From Cystobacter fuscus (GTDB lineage: Bacteria > Myxococcota > Myxococcia > Myxococcales > Myxococcaceae), in contig NZ_CP022098.1 in the NCBI RefSeq assembly GCF_002305875.1, positions 1,240,001-1,304,000 on the forward strand: a stretch of 64,000 bases of DNA, in the 5' to 3' direction. Below, in pieces: positions 26,085 through 34,677 of the stretch; within the stretch, counting starts at the first letter, position 1, and each line of letters opens with the position of its first letter. The position numbers and the translations under genes are program-made. Below the pieces are notes generated by a model. The model did no database searches. It saw only the letters and a list, made by a program, of their open reading frames with translations, and was not told where the DNA came from.

Positions 26085-28022
26085 TCAGGGCAGGATGACC
26101 GGAGCGCGGTAGTAGTCCTGGACGCGGCTGATCCAGTAGTAGCCCTCGGTGGGCTGATCCTCCGGGTAGCTCCCTGGCTGGGGAATGCCGCGGGTGCTCA
26201 CTCCGACGCCGGCGCCCATGAGGATGGCGACGACTCCCGCGTTGGCCGCCTCGGGAATGTGCGAGCCCCACGTCACCGTGCTGCCGCTCACCGAGACCTT
26301 GGGATCGCCCCACAGGTTCTTGGAGAACCAGGCCAGCCGGTTGCCCGAGAGCGTGATCCGGTCTCCGAAGAAGTAGGGAGCGGCGGACTCCTCGTACTGC
26401 TGCACGGCGTTGGAGAGGAGCGGGAACGTGCCCGAGGCGTTGTACGCGGTGGGGCTGCTCTGCAGGGTGCCGTTGATGTGTCCGGCGGGCACCTGCCAGA
26501 GCACCACGGGCAGGGACAGCGTCTCCTTCAGGGTCCGCACGAACAGGAGGTAGTTGTTCCAGAGGTCCGCGTTCCAGAACCACAGCGAGCTCGCCGGATC
26601 ATTGGGATTGGCGCCCGCCGCCCCGGCCCCATCCAGTCCATACTTGTCGATGGAGATGAACTCGGCGTTTCCGTACTTCACGCCCGCCTTCAGGGCGAAG
26701 CCCGCGTTGGCGCGCGCGTTCTCCTGGATGCGCGTCTTGCCCGCCTCGAGCCCATACACCTCGGTCGCGTGAACGATGCCGGTGCTCGGAGCGCCGGGAG
26801 CGGCCCAGAGGTTGAGCTGCCAGCCGAGGAAGGCCTTGGGGGTGTACTTGCGCAGGGTGTAGTTGATGCTCTGGACGAGGCCGGTCAGGGTGTTGGGGAA
26901 GGTGGGATCCACGCCCCGCTGGAGCACGCCCGAGTCGTATACGGCGTAGGTCGCCGCGGGCATCTGCGCGGGATCATTGCCGTATTGCGGCCCGTACTGC
27001 TGCTGGATGTAGCCGAGGGTGTCGGGCTCGATGACGTAGCCGATGCGGCCCGTTCCGATGATGCCCGTCGCGGTCTGGCCCACGTCGCGCAGGCCCTGGA
27101 AGTACGTGGTGAGGAAGGCGGCGCTCTGCAGGTTGTTCCAGACGGCCGCGGGGCTGTCGGTGTTTCCACCAATCCCATACACCACGTAGATGGGCGTCAT
27201 GCCCTGTTCCTTGCTCTTGTTGGCAAGGCGCACGGCGCGGTCATGCCACTCGGAGATCTGCGAGCCCCCGTTGAGGTACAGGTAGCCGTAGTCGAGGCGC
27301 TTGCCGGCGGGGAAGAGCGGGTTGACCTTGGAGAAGAACTTGTCGGTACCGGTGAAGGGCTCGTAGACGGTGCCGAGGGCGAGGTAGCTCGGGTGCCACG
27401 AGCCGTTGGGGAGAGGCGGCTCCGTCGTCCCGGGCGCGGTGGTGGCCGAGAGCGTGCTGCTCACCGTGGACAGGTTGCCCGCGTTGTCCCGGGCCTTGAC
27501 GGTGTAGCTGTACTGCGTCGAGGGGGAGAGGCCGCTGTCCGTATAGGAGGTGCTGGTCGCCGTACCGACCTGGGTGCCATTGCGGAACACGAGGTAGCCA
27601 GTGACCCCGACGTTGTCGGTCGCCGTGTTCCAGGCGAGGGAGATCTGGGTGCTGGTCGTGCTCGTGGCCTTCAAGCCCGTCACTTGGGAGGGCGGAAGGG
27701 TGTCACCGCCGCTGGTCGTGCACGGGCCGATGAGCTTGTACCAACCGCTCGCGGTGCCGAGGACGGGGTCCGCGGACCAGATGGAGACGAGGGCCTCGTA
27801 AAGGTTGGCCTTGTAAACGACCCGGCTGCCCGGCGGATAGATGGTGCTGGCGTTCCACTCGGACACGCCGGTGCAGTTCTCCAGGGTCGCGAGGGCCGTG
27901 CCGGCTCCCTCCGCTTCGGCGCTCTCGTCGGAGGACGTGCCAGGTTGGCAGGCGGAGGTCACCAGGGCGACACAGGGTAGCAGTCGCAACCATCGCGGGG
28001 CCTTCCACGGGTGGACGGACAT
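26085..28022 (-). CDS. Lipoprotein with CBM5/12, FnIII and an unassigned glycan-active domain
   Basis: 645 aa; AGGAGAG precedes the ATG. Signal with lipobox TSAC (Cys25). A CBM5/12-like module is at about 48-98 (WNASTIYPPGSRVVYKANLYEALV, WYKLIGPC), FnIII at about 108-196, then about 440 residues that look like a TIM-barrel hydrolase, with aromatic-rich strands and the segment GRIGYVIEPDTLGYI (Glu332, Asp334). That segment recalls the EPDSL motif of GH6, but the rest does not match GH6 as I know it. I cannot name its family. Linkage to chitinases and a chitin-binding module suggest a chitin- or chitosan-related role. First gene of the leftward pair with the chitinase at 24187. Confidence 0.75.
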   Translation of the reverse strand: MSVHPWKAPRWLRLLPCVALVTSACQPGTSSDESAEAEGAGTALATLENCTGVSEWNASTIYPPGSRVVYKANLYEALVSIWSADPVLGTASGWYKLIGPCTTSGGDTLPPSQVTGLKATSTTSTQISLAWNTATDNVGVTGYLVFRNGTQVGTATSTSYTDSGLSPSTQYSYTVKARDNAGNLSTVSSTLSATTAPGTTEPPLPNGSWHPSYLALGTVYEPFTGTDKFFSKVNPLFPAGKRLDYGYLYLNGGSQISEWHDRAVRLANKSKEQGMTPIYVVYGIGGNTDSPAAVWNNLQSAAFLTTYFQGLRDVGQTATGIIGTGRIGYVIEPDTLGYIQQQYGPQYGNDPAQMPAATYAVYDSGVLQRGVDPTFPNTLTGLVQSINYTLRKYTPKAFLGWQLNLWAAPGAPSTGIVHATEVYGLEAGKTRIQENARANAGFALKAGVKYGNAEFISIDKYGLDGAGAAGANPNDPASSLWFWNADLWNNYLLFVRTLKETLSLPVVLWQVPAGHINGTLQSSPTAYNASGTFPLLSNAVQQYEESAAPYFFGDRITLSGNRLAWFSKNLWGDPKVSVSGSTVTWGSHIPEAANAGVVAILMGAGVGVSTRGIPQPGSYPEDQPTEGYYWISRVQDYYRAPVILP

Positions 28023-28082
28023 GTTCAGCTCTCCTTGGAATGGGGGCTCCGGCCGGGATGGGACCGGAGCGGCGTACCAGGA

Positions 28083-28111
28083 AGAGCGTGGGACTCATTT
28101 TTTCGGGTCAA
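28083..28111 (-). promoter_or_regulatory. Chitinase promoter motif, copy 3
   Basis: On the minus strand TTGACCCG (28111-28104), 18 nt, TCT (28085-28083), upstream of the gene starting at 28022. Confidence 0.5.
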
Positions 28112-28203
28112 CCCATTATTCGGATTGTCCCCGAAAAGTGGGGGCCGTGCTGTTTTGAACGCCGGGGGACTCCTCCCGCCCCAATTCCCGGGCCACACTC
28201 GCG

Positions 28204-29193
28204 GTGTCTGTTTTCAATCGAGGCAACGGAGGAGGTGCGGCTTGTCCATTCTATGCGGTGAACGACGCACTGCGGCGTGGGGATGGCCTGCCCCTGAGCG
28301 AGTTGGGCCTGGGGAGAGACCCGCTCAGTGCCGCGCTCGACGGGGCCCAGGATGCCGTGGGGGAGATGGCGGTGGCGCTCGCCCAGTCCATCCTGCACCC
28401 CATCCGTACCTTGGAGGACCTGACGCAACTGCCTGGCACGGTGGCGAGCCTCATTGCCTCGTCGCCGGAATACTTCGCGCACTACGGCGCCATGTCCCGG
28501 GAGGACCAGATCCGCGAGGCGGCGCGCCTGTCCACGCACATCCTCATGATGCTCGGGGGCGCGAAGGCCTCCCTGGGGCGCATGAGCGGACTGGGGGCGG
28601 AGCTGCCGGTGCTGTCGCTCTCGGCTCGGGGCGAACTGGTGCTGGGCGGCGCCGTGGTGGCGGGAGGGACGGTGACCTCCACCGCGGGAATGGACTTGGG
28701 AGCCCTCTCCATCCTCCACATGGCGGGGAAAGGCCCGGGACGCACCAGTGGCACAAGTGGCAAGGCGGGGAAGTCCTCCCAGACGGCTTCGGCGAAGGGG
28801 CCCGGCAAGTGGACGTACAAGAAACCCACTACCGAGTCCAAGCAGGCCCTGGATTATCAGGAGCAGGTGACGGGACGACCTGCCTGGTACGTGTACATGA
28901 TTGGCGAGGTGGAATTCGATGGCTTCAATGGCAAGGAACTGCTTGAGGCCAAGGGCACCAGCTACAAGAAATTCCTCACGAAGGATGGTACAGCCCAACC
29001 CTGGTTCGAAGCTGGAAAGGGGTTCAAGGGGCTGATGGAACAAGCCAGGAAGCAGTCGCGGCTTGCCAGTAGGTTGAAACTGCCGTTGGTGTGGTACGTG
29101 GCCGAGGCCGAATTCGCGAACTTCCTCCGTGAGGTCTTCGAGAGTGATGGGTTGGACAACATCACCGTCCGCCATACACCGCCAGCGCGGTGA
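28204..29193 (+). CDS. Truncated polymorphic toxin with Tox-REase-5 nuclease domain
   Basis: 329 aa from a GTG at 28204; a GTG at 28258 is an alternative. The C-terminal 115 residues match the restriction-endonuclease-fold toxin family Tox-REase-5: EVEFDGFNGKELLEAKG gives Asp239 and the E-x-K pair Glu248/Lys250, followed by the Gln/Arg-rich helix EQARKQSRLA and WYVAEAE. From residue 14 (CPFYAVND) it aligns with residue 259 onward of the 580-aa toxin at 51570, so about 250 N-terminal residues, including the lipoprotein signal, are absent. It cannot be exported by the same route unless rearranged; it may be an orphan cassette. The immunity gene follows after 9 nt. Confidence 0.82.
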   Translation: MSVFNRGNGGGAACPFYAVNDALRRGDGLPLSELGLGRDPLSAALDGAQDAVGEMAVALAQSILHPIRTLEDLTQLPGTVASLIASSPEYFAHYGAMSREDQIREAARLSTHILMMLGGAKASLGRMSGLGAELPVLSLSARGELVLGGAVVAGGTVTSTAGMDLGALSILHMAGKGPGRTSGTSGKAGKSSQTASAKGPGKWTYKKPTTESKQALDYQEQVTGRPAWYVYMIGEVEFDGFNGKELLEAKGTSYKKFLTKDGTAQPWFEAGKGFKGLMEQARKQSRLASRLKLPLVWYVAEAEFANFLREVFESDGLDNITVRHTPPAR

Positions 29194-29202
29194 GGAGCAC
29201 GC

Positions 29203-29946
29203 ATGCACGAATGGTACTACGTGGGAGGATACTGGGGTCCTCGGAAGGAGACGGCGCTGGAGTGTGCCCGGCGCGCGGAACTCTTCTTTCACATGCTGGC
29301 GCGGTGTGACTCCACTTTCACCCAGTGGTACCGGGGGGGACGTGGCGCCCCTCGTTCGCTGCCAGGCCACCCCGTTCGCCCAGAGGTGGCGGAGTGGGAG
29401 GAGTTGTTCCTGCGCGGAAGGCTTCGCACGGACGTCGGCAAGAAGGTCATCGAGGAGTTTGGCTTCGTGGAATACGTCTGGAATGCGAAGACCAGGGAGC
29501 GAACTCGCGTTGAATTCAGTTGCGGTGCTTACTCCCGTGGGGCGGTGAACACGTGCCTGCTCAGGCCGCCCGAGGTCGGCCCGCTGCGGGAGCGGATCCT
29601 GAGTGCCCCGCTGCTGGCCGAGGTGCTCACCAGTCTGGCCACCGCGTGGGATCCCGACTTCGCCATCGCTGGTTCGAACGAGATGGTACGGCTCGTCCGG
29701 AAACGGAAAGGGGAAGTGCGGGTGGGTTGGCTGACGTACCTGTCGCGCCGGTTGGGCACGGTGCCACCTCTGCCCGCCCCCGTGCGCATCGAGCCGGTGG
29801 GGACTCTGGGCTGGCTCCTCGTCCTGTCCCCCGAGCCCATGAGCGCGAGCAACCCCGAGCACGTGGCCTTCACCTCTCGTGTGCGCGAACTGCTCGACCG
29901 CGCCGGTCTCATCCGACGTCCGGACCCCGTGACCGGTGAGGAATGA
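29203..29946 (+). CDS. Imm52-family immunity protein
   Basis: 247 aa; GAGGAG lies 5 nt before the ATG and the gene starts 9 nt after the toxin stop. It resembles the paralogue at 53325 along its whole length: an N-terminal YWGPRKETALECARRAELFFHMLARC segment, LLAEVLTSLATAWDPDFA, VGWLTYLSRR and a C-terminal SASNPEHVAFTSRVRELLDRAGLIRRP. Proteins of this family accompany Tox-REase-5 toxins and are thought to bind and block the nuclease in the cytoplasm; no signal peptide is present, as expected. It is intact although its toxin is truncated, so it could still protect against the matching toxin from siblings. Confidence 0.83.
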   Translation: MHEWYYVGGYWGPRKETALECARRAELFFHMLARCDSTFTQWYRGGRGAPRSLPGHPVRPEVAEWEELFLRGRLRTDVGKKVIEEFGFVEYVWNAKTRERTRVEFSCGAYSRGAVNTCLLRPPEVGPLRERILSAPLLAEVLTSLATAWDPDFAIAGSNEMVRLVRKRKGEVRVGWLTYLSRRLGTVPPLPAPVRIEPVGTLGWLLVLSPEPMSASNPEHVAFTSRVRELLDRAGLIRRPDPVTGEE

Positions 29947-29947
29947 T

Positions 29948-29963
29948 GGGAGGTGTGCCTCCC
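29948..29963 (+). terminator. Short hairpin after the immunity gene
   Basis: GGGAGG, TGTG loop, CCTCCC, then CTTCTGT, starting 2 nt after the stop codon. Confidence 0.4.
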
Positions 29964-30111
29964 CTTCTGTCCACTCCGGGTCACCGCCCCACCCGCCGAT
30001 GGTGTGACAGGCAGGTAGGCCCCTCACATCGAACGTGGTGGGACGCCTCGCATCCGCTACATTGCCGCCGCCGCACTCCCGGGCTGCCGGGGCAGCGATG
30101 TCGAGACTTCC

Positions 30112-31758
30112 ATGATGCCATCGGTACAAGAAACAGACGTGCTCATCTCCGGCTGCGGTCCGGTGGGCGCCCTGACGGCCAACCTCCTGGGACAGCATGG
30201 CGTCCGCACGCTCGTGCTCGAGCGCGAGTTCGTCCACCATGGCCAGCCCCGCGCCATCACCTGTGACGACGAGGCCCTGCGCATCTACCAGTCCGTCGGC
30301 TTCGCCGAGGTCATGGATGCCCACATGTACACCTGCCCCGAGGTGGAGCTCGTGGGGGCCTCGGGCGAGCTCTTCGCCCGGCTCGGCATCCAGGAGACGG
30401 ACTTCGGCAACGGCTACCCGGCCCTGCGCTTCTTCAGCCAGCCCTACGTCGAGCGCGTGCTGCGTCAGGGCGTGGCGCGCTTCCCCCACGTGGAATTGCG
30501 GCTCGGCCAGCAGGTGGAAGGCTACACCCAGGACGCGCAGGGCCTCACGGTCACCGTCCGGGACGTGCGCCATGGCACCGAGCACACCGTGCGCGCCCGC
30601 TACCTCCTCGCGTGTGACGGGGGCCGCAGCACCCTGCGCCGTCTGGCCGGCATCGATATGGTGGGCTCCACCTATGACGAGGGCATGGTGGCCGTCTCCC
30701 TCCTGCTGCCCGAGGAGCCCCCGGCCGTGTGCCGCATGGTGTGCGACCCCCACCGCCATGTCTTCGTCACCCGGTGCGCCGGCAACGAGCTGCGCGTGGA
30801 GTACATGATTCGCGAGGACGAGAAGGCCGAGGACATGATCCGGCCCGAGCGCATCCGCGAGTTCATCTCTCCGTACGTGGATCCGGATCGCGTCACCGTC
30901 CTGCGCGCCGCCCCCTACATCTTCAACCGCCGCGTGGCCGCGCGCTGGCGCGATGACCGGATGTTCCTGCTCGGCGATGCCGCCCACCTCATGCCGCCCG
31001 TGCTCGGCCAGGGGTTGTGCTCCGGTCTGCGCGACGCCGCCAACCTCTCCTGGAAGCTCGCCGCCGTCCTCCACGGCCAGGCCGACGAGTCGCTCCTGGA
31101 CACCTATGAGCTGGAGCGCCGCCCCCACGCCGAGGCCATGCTCCAGGCCAGCGTGAACATGGGCCGGCTCGTGCTCACCGGCAGCCGTCCGCTCGCCTTC
31201 CTGCGCGACCGGGTCTTCCAGGCGATCGACCGCATCCCGCGCGTCCATCGCTTCATCCGCAACCTCGAGTTCAAGCCCCGGCCCCTCATCCCCCGGGGCT
31301 TCATCCTGGGCGACTCCCGGGGCCATCGGCACGCGCCCGAGGGGACGTACTTTCCCCAGCCCTGGGTGGAGGGCCCCGGCGGCCGGGTGTTGCTCGATGA
31401 GCTGCTCGGCCCGGGCTTCGCGGTGCTCGTCCATCCGGACACCCAGGAGGCCTCGGTGCGAGCCGCGCAGGTGCTCGCCGACAGCCTGGGCGCCCGGTGT
31501 CTGCGCTTCCGTGCGCCGCGCTCCAGCAAGGCCCGGCTGGGCGAGGTGGTGGACAGTGACGGCGCGCTCGAGGCGTGGTTCCAGCAGCACCAGGTGGAGA
31601 TCGCCGTGCTGCGCCCCGACCGCTACCTCTTCGGCGCGGTCCGGGGCACGCACCTGGCCTGGTTGGCCTCGGCCCTGCGTCGGCGGGTGCATGGGCCGTT
31701 GCGTTTCGTGGAGCCCCTGCCCGCGCCCCTGTCGGGAGCCAGCTCCTCGGCGGGGTGA
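30112..31758 (+). CDS. FAD-dependent aromatic monooxygenase (MhpA/PheA-TfdB type)
   Basis: 548 aa. Uses NAD(P)H and O2 to hydroxylate an aromatic ring. The FAD-binding Rossmann motif is ISGCGPVGALTANLLGQHG (residues 11-29); the second FAD motif LLACDGGRSTLRR (DG motif) lies near 165-177, and FLLGDAAHLMPPVLGQGLCSGLRDAANLSWKL (GD motif) near 285-315. Length and the C-terminal thioredoxin-like part match 3-(3-hydroxyphenyl)propionate hydroxylase and polyketide-tailoring oxygenases. No other degradation or polyketide genes adjoin, so the substrate is unknown. The start at 30112 has only a weak upstream ribosome-binding site. Confidence 0.88.
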   Translation: MMPSVQETDVLISGCGPVGALTANLLGQHGVRTLVLEREFVHHGQPRAITCDDEALRIYQSVGFAEVMDAHMYTCPEVELVGASGELFARLGIQETDFGNGYPALRFFSQPYVERVLRQGVARFPHVELRLGQQVEGYTQDAQGLTVTVRDVRHGTEHTVRARYLLACDGGRSTLRRLAGIDMVGSTYDEGMVAVSLLLPEEPPAVCRMVCDPHRHVFVTRCAGNELRVEYMIREDEKAEDMIRPERIREFISPYVDPDRVTVLRAAPYIFNRRVAARWRDDRMFLLGDAAHLMPPVLGQGLCSGLRDAANLSWKLAAVLHGQADESLLDTYELERRPHAEAMLQASVNMGRLVLTGSRPLAFLRDRVFQAIDRIPRVHRFIRNLEFKPRPLIPRGFILGDSRGHRHAPEGTYFPQPWVEGPGGRVLLDELLGPGFAVLVHPDTQEASVRAAQVLADSLGARCLRFRAPRSSKARLGEVVDSDGALEAWFQQHQVEIAVLRPDRYLFGAVRGTHLAWLASALRRRVHGPLRFVEPLPAPLSGASSSAG

Positions 31759-31801
31759 GGGCGTGGGGTGCGGGAAGTTCGACTGACTCAAGGGAGAGCG
31801 G

Positions 31802-33202
31802 ATGTTCAAACAGAAGTTGTACATCACGGGGTTGGTCCTGCTCGCCGGGACGTCGGCGTGTGCGCAGGGACGGGCCGCGGCGGCCGGGACGGCGGCCTCC
31901 ACCCCCGCGGCGAAGGCGGGGGAGCAGATCCAGGAGCGGACGCTGAAGAATGGCTTGAAGGTCATCGTCTGGCCCGTGCCCGCCAATCCCAGTGTCTCGC
32001 TCTATAACTGGTTCCGTGTGGGCAGCCGCAACGAGCGGCCCGGCATCACCGGCCTGTCCCACTTCTTCGAGCACATGATGTTCAACGGCGCGAAGAAGTA
32101 TGGGCCCGGTGAGTTCGATCGGGTCATGGAGGCGCATGGCGGCCGCAACAACGCCTACACCTCCGAGGACGTCACCGTGTACCAGGACTGGTTTCCGCGC
32201 TCGGCGCTGGAGACCATCTTCGAGCTGGAGGCGGATCGGCTCTCGAGTCTGTCGATCGATCCCAAGGTGGTGGAGAGCGAGCGGGGCGTCGTCTACTCCG
32301 AGCGGCGCTCCAGCGTGGACAACGACAACTCCGGTCTGCTCATGGAGCAGGTGCAGGCCACCGCCTTCGTGGCGCACCCCTACCAGATTCCCGTCATCGG
32401 CTGGCCCTCGGACATCGAGGGCTGGACGCAGGAGGACCTGGAGCGCTACTTCCGCACCTACTACGCGCCCAACAACGCCACGCTCCTCGTCGTGGGCGCG
32501 GTGACACCCTCGGACATCTTCGCCCTGGCGGAGAAGTACCTCGAGCCCATCCCCGCCCAGCCCGCGCCCGAGCCCGTGCACACCGTGGAGCCCGTGCAGC
32601 AGGGCGAGCGCCGGGTGGTGGTGCGCAAGCTCGCGCAGGCCCCCCTCGTGCAGATGGCCTTCCACGGTCTGCGCGGCCGGGACGCGGAGGCTCCGGCGTT
32701 GGATCTCCTGGTGCGCATCCTCACCGAGGGCGACTCCTCGCGGCTGCACCGGCGGCTGGTCGAGGAGGAGCGGGTGGCCATCCGCGTGCAGGGCTCCCGG
32801 GGCGCGGGGTTCGACCCGTCGTTGACCTGGGTGCTCGTGGACCTGCCTCCGGGCGGAGATCCGGCCCGGGTGGAGGCGCTGCTCGACGAGGAGCTCGCCC
32901 GGGTGGGCACCACGGAGGTCACCGACGCGGAGCTGCGCAAGGCCAAGAACATCGCCGTGGCGGACTTCTGGCGTTACCTGGAGACGAACAGCGGTCGGGC
33001 CCAGGCCCTGGGCACCTACGAGGTGTTCCACGGCGATTGGAAGGAGCTGTTCCGCGCGCCCGAGCGCTATGAGGCGGTGACGCGCGAGCAGGTACGGCGG
33101 GTGGCCGCCAAGGTGTTCGGCCGGGACAACCGCACGGTGGGCGTGTTGGTGCCCGAGACGGCCTCGAGCGAGGCGGAGCAGAAGCAGGAGGCGGCGCGAT
33201 GA
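31802..33202 (+). CDS. M16 zinc metallopeptidase, catalytic subunit (lipoprotein)
   Basis: 466 aa. Signal [20 protein letters not shown] with lipobox (Cys20). The inverted zinc motif H87FFEH91 ([11 protein letters not shown]) and the distal Glu in [12 protein letters not shown] are intact; the R/Y signature and two M16 half-domains (about 45-240 and 250-450) are present. It degrades peptides outside the cytoplasm as a clamshell with a non-catalytic partner. That partner is the next gene, overlapping by 4 nt (ATGA), so a heterodimer is likely. Related M16 pairs in myxobacteria have been linked to processing of secreted signals, but no substrate is evident here. Confidence 0.93.
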   Translation: MFKQKLYITGLVLLAGTSACAQGRAAAAGTAASTPAAKAGEQIQERTLKNGLKVIVWPVPANPSVSLYNWFRVGSRNERPGITGLSHFFEHMMFNGAKKYGPGEFDRVMEAHGGRNNAYTSEDVTVYQDWFPRSALETIFELEADRLSSLSIDPKVVESERGVVYSERRSSVDNDNSGLLMEQVQATAFVAHPYQIPVIGWPSDIEGWTQEDLERYFRTYYAPNNATLLVVGAVTPSDIFALAEKYLEPIPAQPAPEPVHTVEPVQQGERRVVVRKLAQAPLVQMAFHGLRGRDAEAPALDLLVRILTEGDSSRLHRRLVEEERVAIRVQGSRGAGFDPSLTWVLVDLPPGGDPARVEALLDEELARVGTTEVTDAELRKAKNIAVADFWRYLETNSGRAQALGTYEVFHGDWKELFRAPERYEAVTREQVRRVAAKVFGRDNRTVGVLVPETASSEAEQKQEAAR

Positions 33203-34662
33203 AGGGGTGGACGAAGACGGCGCTCGTGTTGGGACTCACGGCGTCCATGGCGGGAGCCCAGCAGCCTCCGGCGGCCGCACCGAAGCCCCAGACGGTCCAG
33301 CGCGACGCGGCGCGCGACTCGGTGAAGCTGCCGAAGGCCCGGGTGCTGACGCTGAAGAACGGTGCCCTGGTGCAGTTGGTGGAGAAACACGACGTGCCGC
33401 TCGTGTCCTTCAGCGCGCGGCTGCGCGGCGGCGCCCTGGGAGATCCCGAGGGCAAGGAGGGCCTGGCCGCGCTCACCGCCGAGCTGCTCCAGAAGGGCGC
33501 CGGCACGCGCGATGCCCGCCAGTTCGCCGAGGCGGTGGACAGCGTGGGCGGCTCGCTCGCGGTGTCCCCGGGCCGCGAGTCGCTCGACGTGATGGGGCAG
33601 TTCACGTCGCGCGACACCGCGCTCATGGTGGAGCTGCTCGCGGACATGCTCCAGCGGCCCCGGTTCGACCCGGCCGAACTGGAGAAGACGCGCGCGCGCA
33701 TGGTGTCGGAGCTCGCCGCGGAGAAGGATGGAGATCTGCGCGGCCTCATCGGCACCTACTTCCATGCCTTCCACTTCGGCGCGCACCCGTACGGGCGGCC
33801 CCTGGGGGGCAGCGAGGCGTCCCTGGCTCCGCTCCAGCGCGAGGACGTGCTGGCCTATGCCCGGGCGCACCTGGGGGGCGATCGGCTCATCCTCTCCGTG
33901 GTGGGGGACTTCGATGCGAAGCAGCTCGCGTCGCGGCTCGAGAAGGCGTTGGGCGGCTGGGCCCGCGCGGCCTCTCCGGCTCCCGTGGCGCCTCCCACCC
34001 AGCCCTCCAAGGGACGGCGCGTGCTGCTGGTGGACAAGCCCGACGCCACGCAGACGTACTTCTGGGTGGGCAACACCGGCATCTCCCGCACGGATCCCTC
34101 GCTCGTGGACGTGTCCCTGGCCAACACGGCGCTCGGGGGCCGCTTCACCTCGCTGCTCAACACCGCGCTGCGAATCAAATCCGGCCTCACCTACGGCGCG
34201 GGCTCCGCGGTGATCACCGCCACGCAGCCGGGCGTCTTCGCCGTGTCCTCGTACACGAAGACGGAGTCCACCGCCCAGGCATTGGATCTCACCCTGGAGG
34301 TGCTCACCCGCTACCGCGAGCAGGGAATGGACGCGGCCGCGCTCGCCTCCATCCAGGAGTACATGCTGGGCCAGTTCCCGCCCACCCTGGAGACGAGCCT
34401 GCAACTGGCCACGAAGTTCTCCGAGCTCGCCTTCTACGGCCTGGACGCGCGGGACGTGGACGACTTCGCCACCCGGGTGTCCAGCGCGGATCCGAAGCGT
34501 GTGCTCACCGCGCTCCAGCGGGTGGTGCCCGCCTCGGAGGACCTCACCCTGGTGCTCATCGGCAAGGCCGCGGACATCCGCGAGGCGGCGCGCAAGTACG
34601 GCCCCGTCACCGAGATGCGCCTGAGCGATCCCGTCTTCGCTCCTCTCCGGACGGGCCGCTGA
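33199..34662 (+). CDS. M16 peptidase-like, non-catalytic partner
   Basis: 487 aa with a Sec signal ([13 protein letters not shown]). It shows the M16 fold and strand order ([53 protein letters not shown]), but the HxxEH position reads LAALTAELL, so zinc ligands are missing and it should be inactive. The C-terminal half keeps [21 protein letters not shown], the R/Y-type segment that supplies substrate-binding residues to the catalytic subunit in trans. The ATGA overlap with the preceding gene gives coupled synthesis. Confidence 0.92.
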   Translation: MKGWTKTALVLGLTASMAGAQQPPAAAPKPQTVQRDAARDSVKLPKARVLTLKNGALVQLVEKHDVPLVSFSARLRGGALGDPEGKEGLAALTAELLQKGAGTRDARQFAEAVDSVGGSLAVSPGRESLDVMGQFTSRDTALMVELLADMLQRPRFDPAELEKTRARMVSELAAEKDGDLRGLIGTYFHAFHFGAHPYGRPLGGSEASLAPLQREDVLAYARAHLGGDRLILSVVGDFDAKQLASRLEKALGGWARAASPAPVAPPTQPSKGRRVLLVDKPDATQTYFWVGNTGISRTDPSLVDVSLANTALGGRFTSLLNTALRIKSGLTYGAGSAVITATQPGVFAVSSYTKTESTAQALDLTLEVLTRYREQGMDAAALASIQEYMLGQFPPTLETSLQLATKFSELAFYGLDARDVDDFATRVSSADPKRVLTALQRVVPASEDLTLVLIGKAADIREAARKYGPVTEMRLSDPVFAPLRTGR

Positions 34663-34677
34663 GGCGGGTGGGGCGCG

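Noticed and set aside
33199-34662. Second M16 protein as an active protease
   Set aside because: The HxxEH zinc motif is missing at the expected position, so it is better called the non-catalytic partner.
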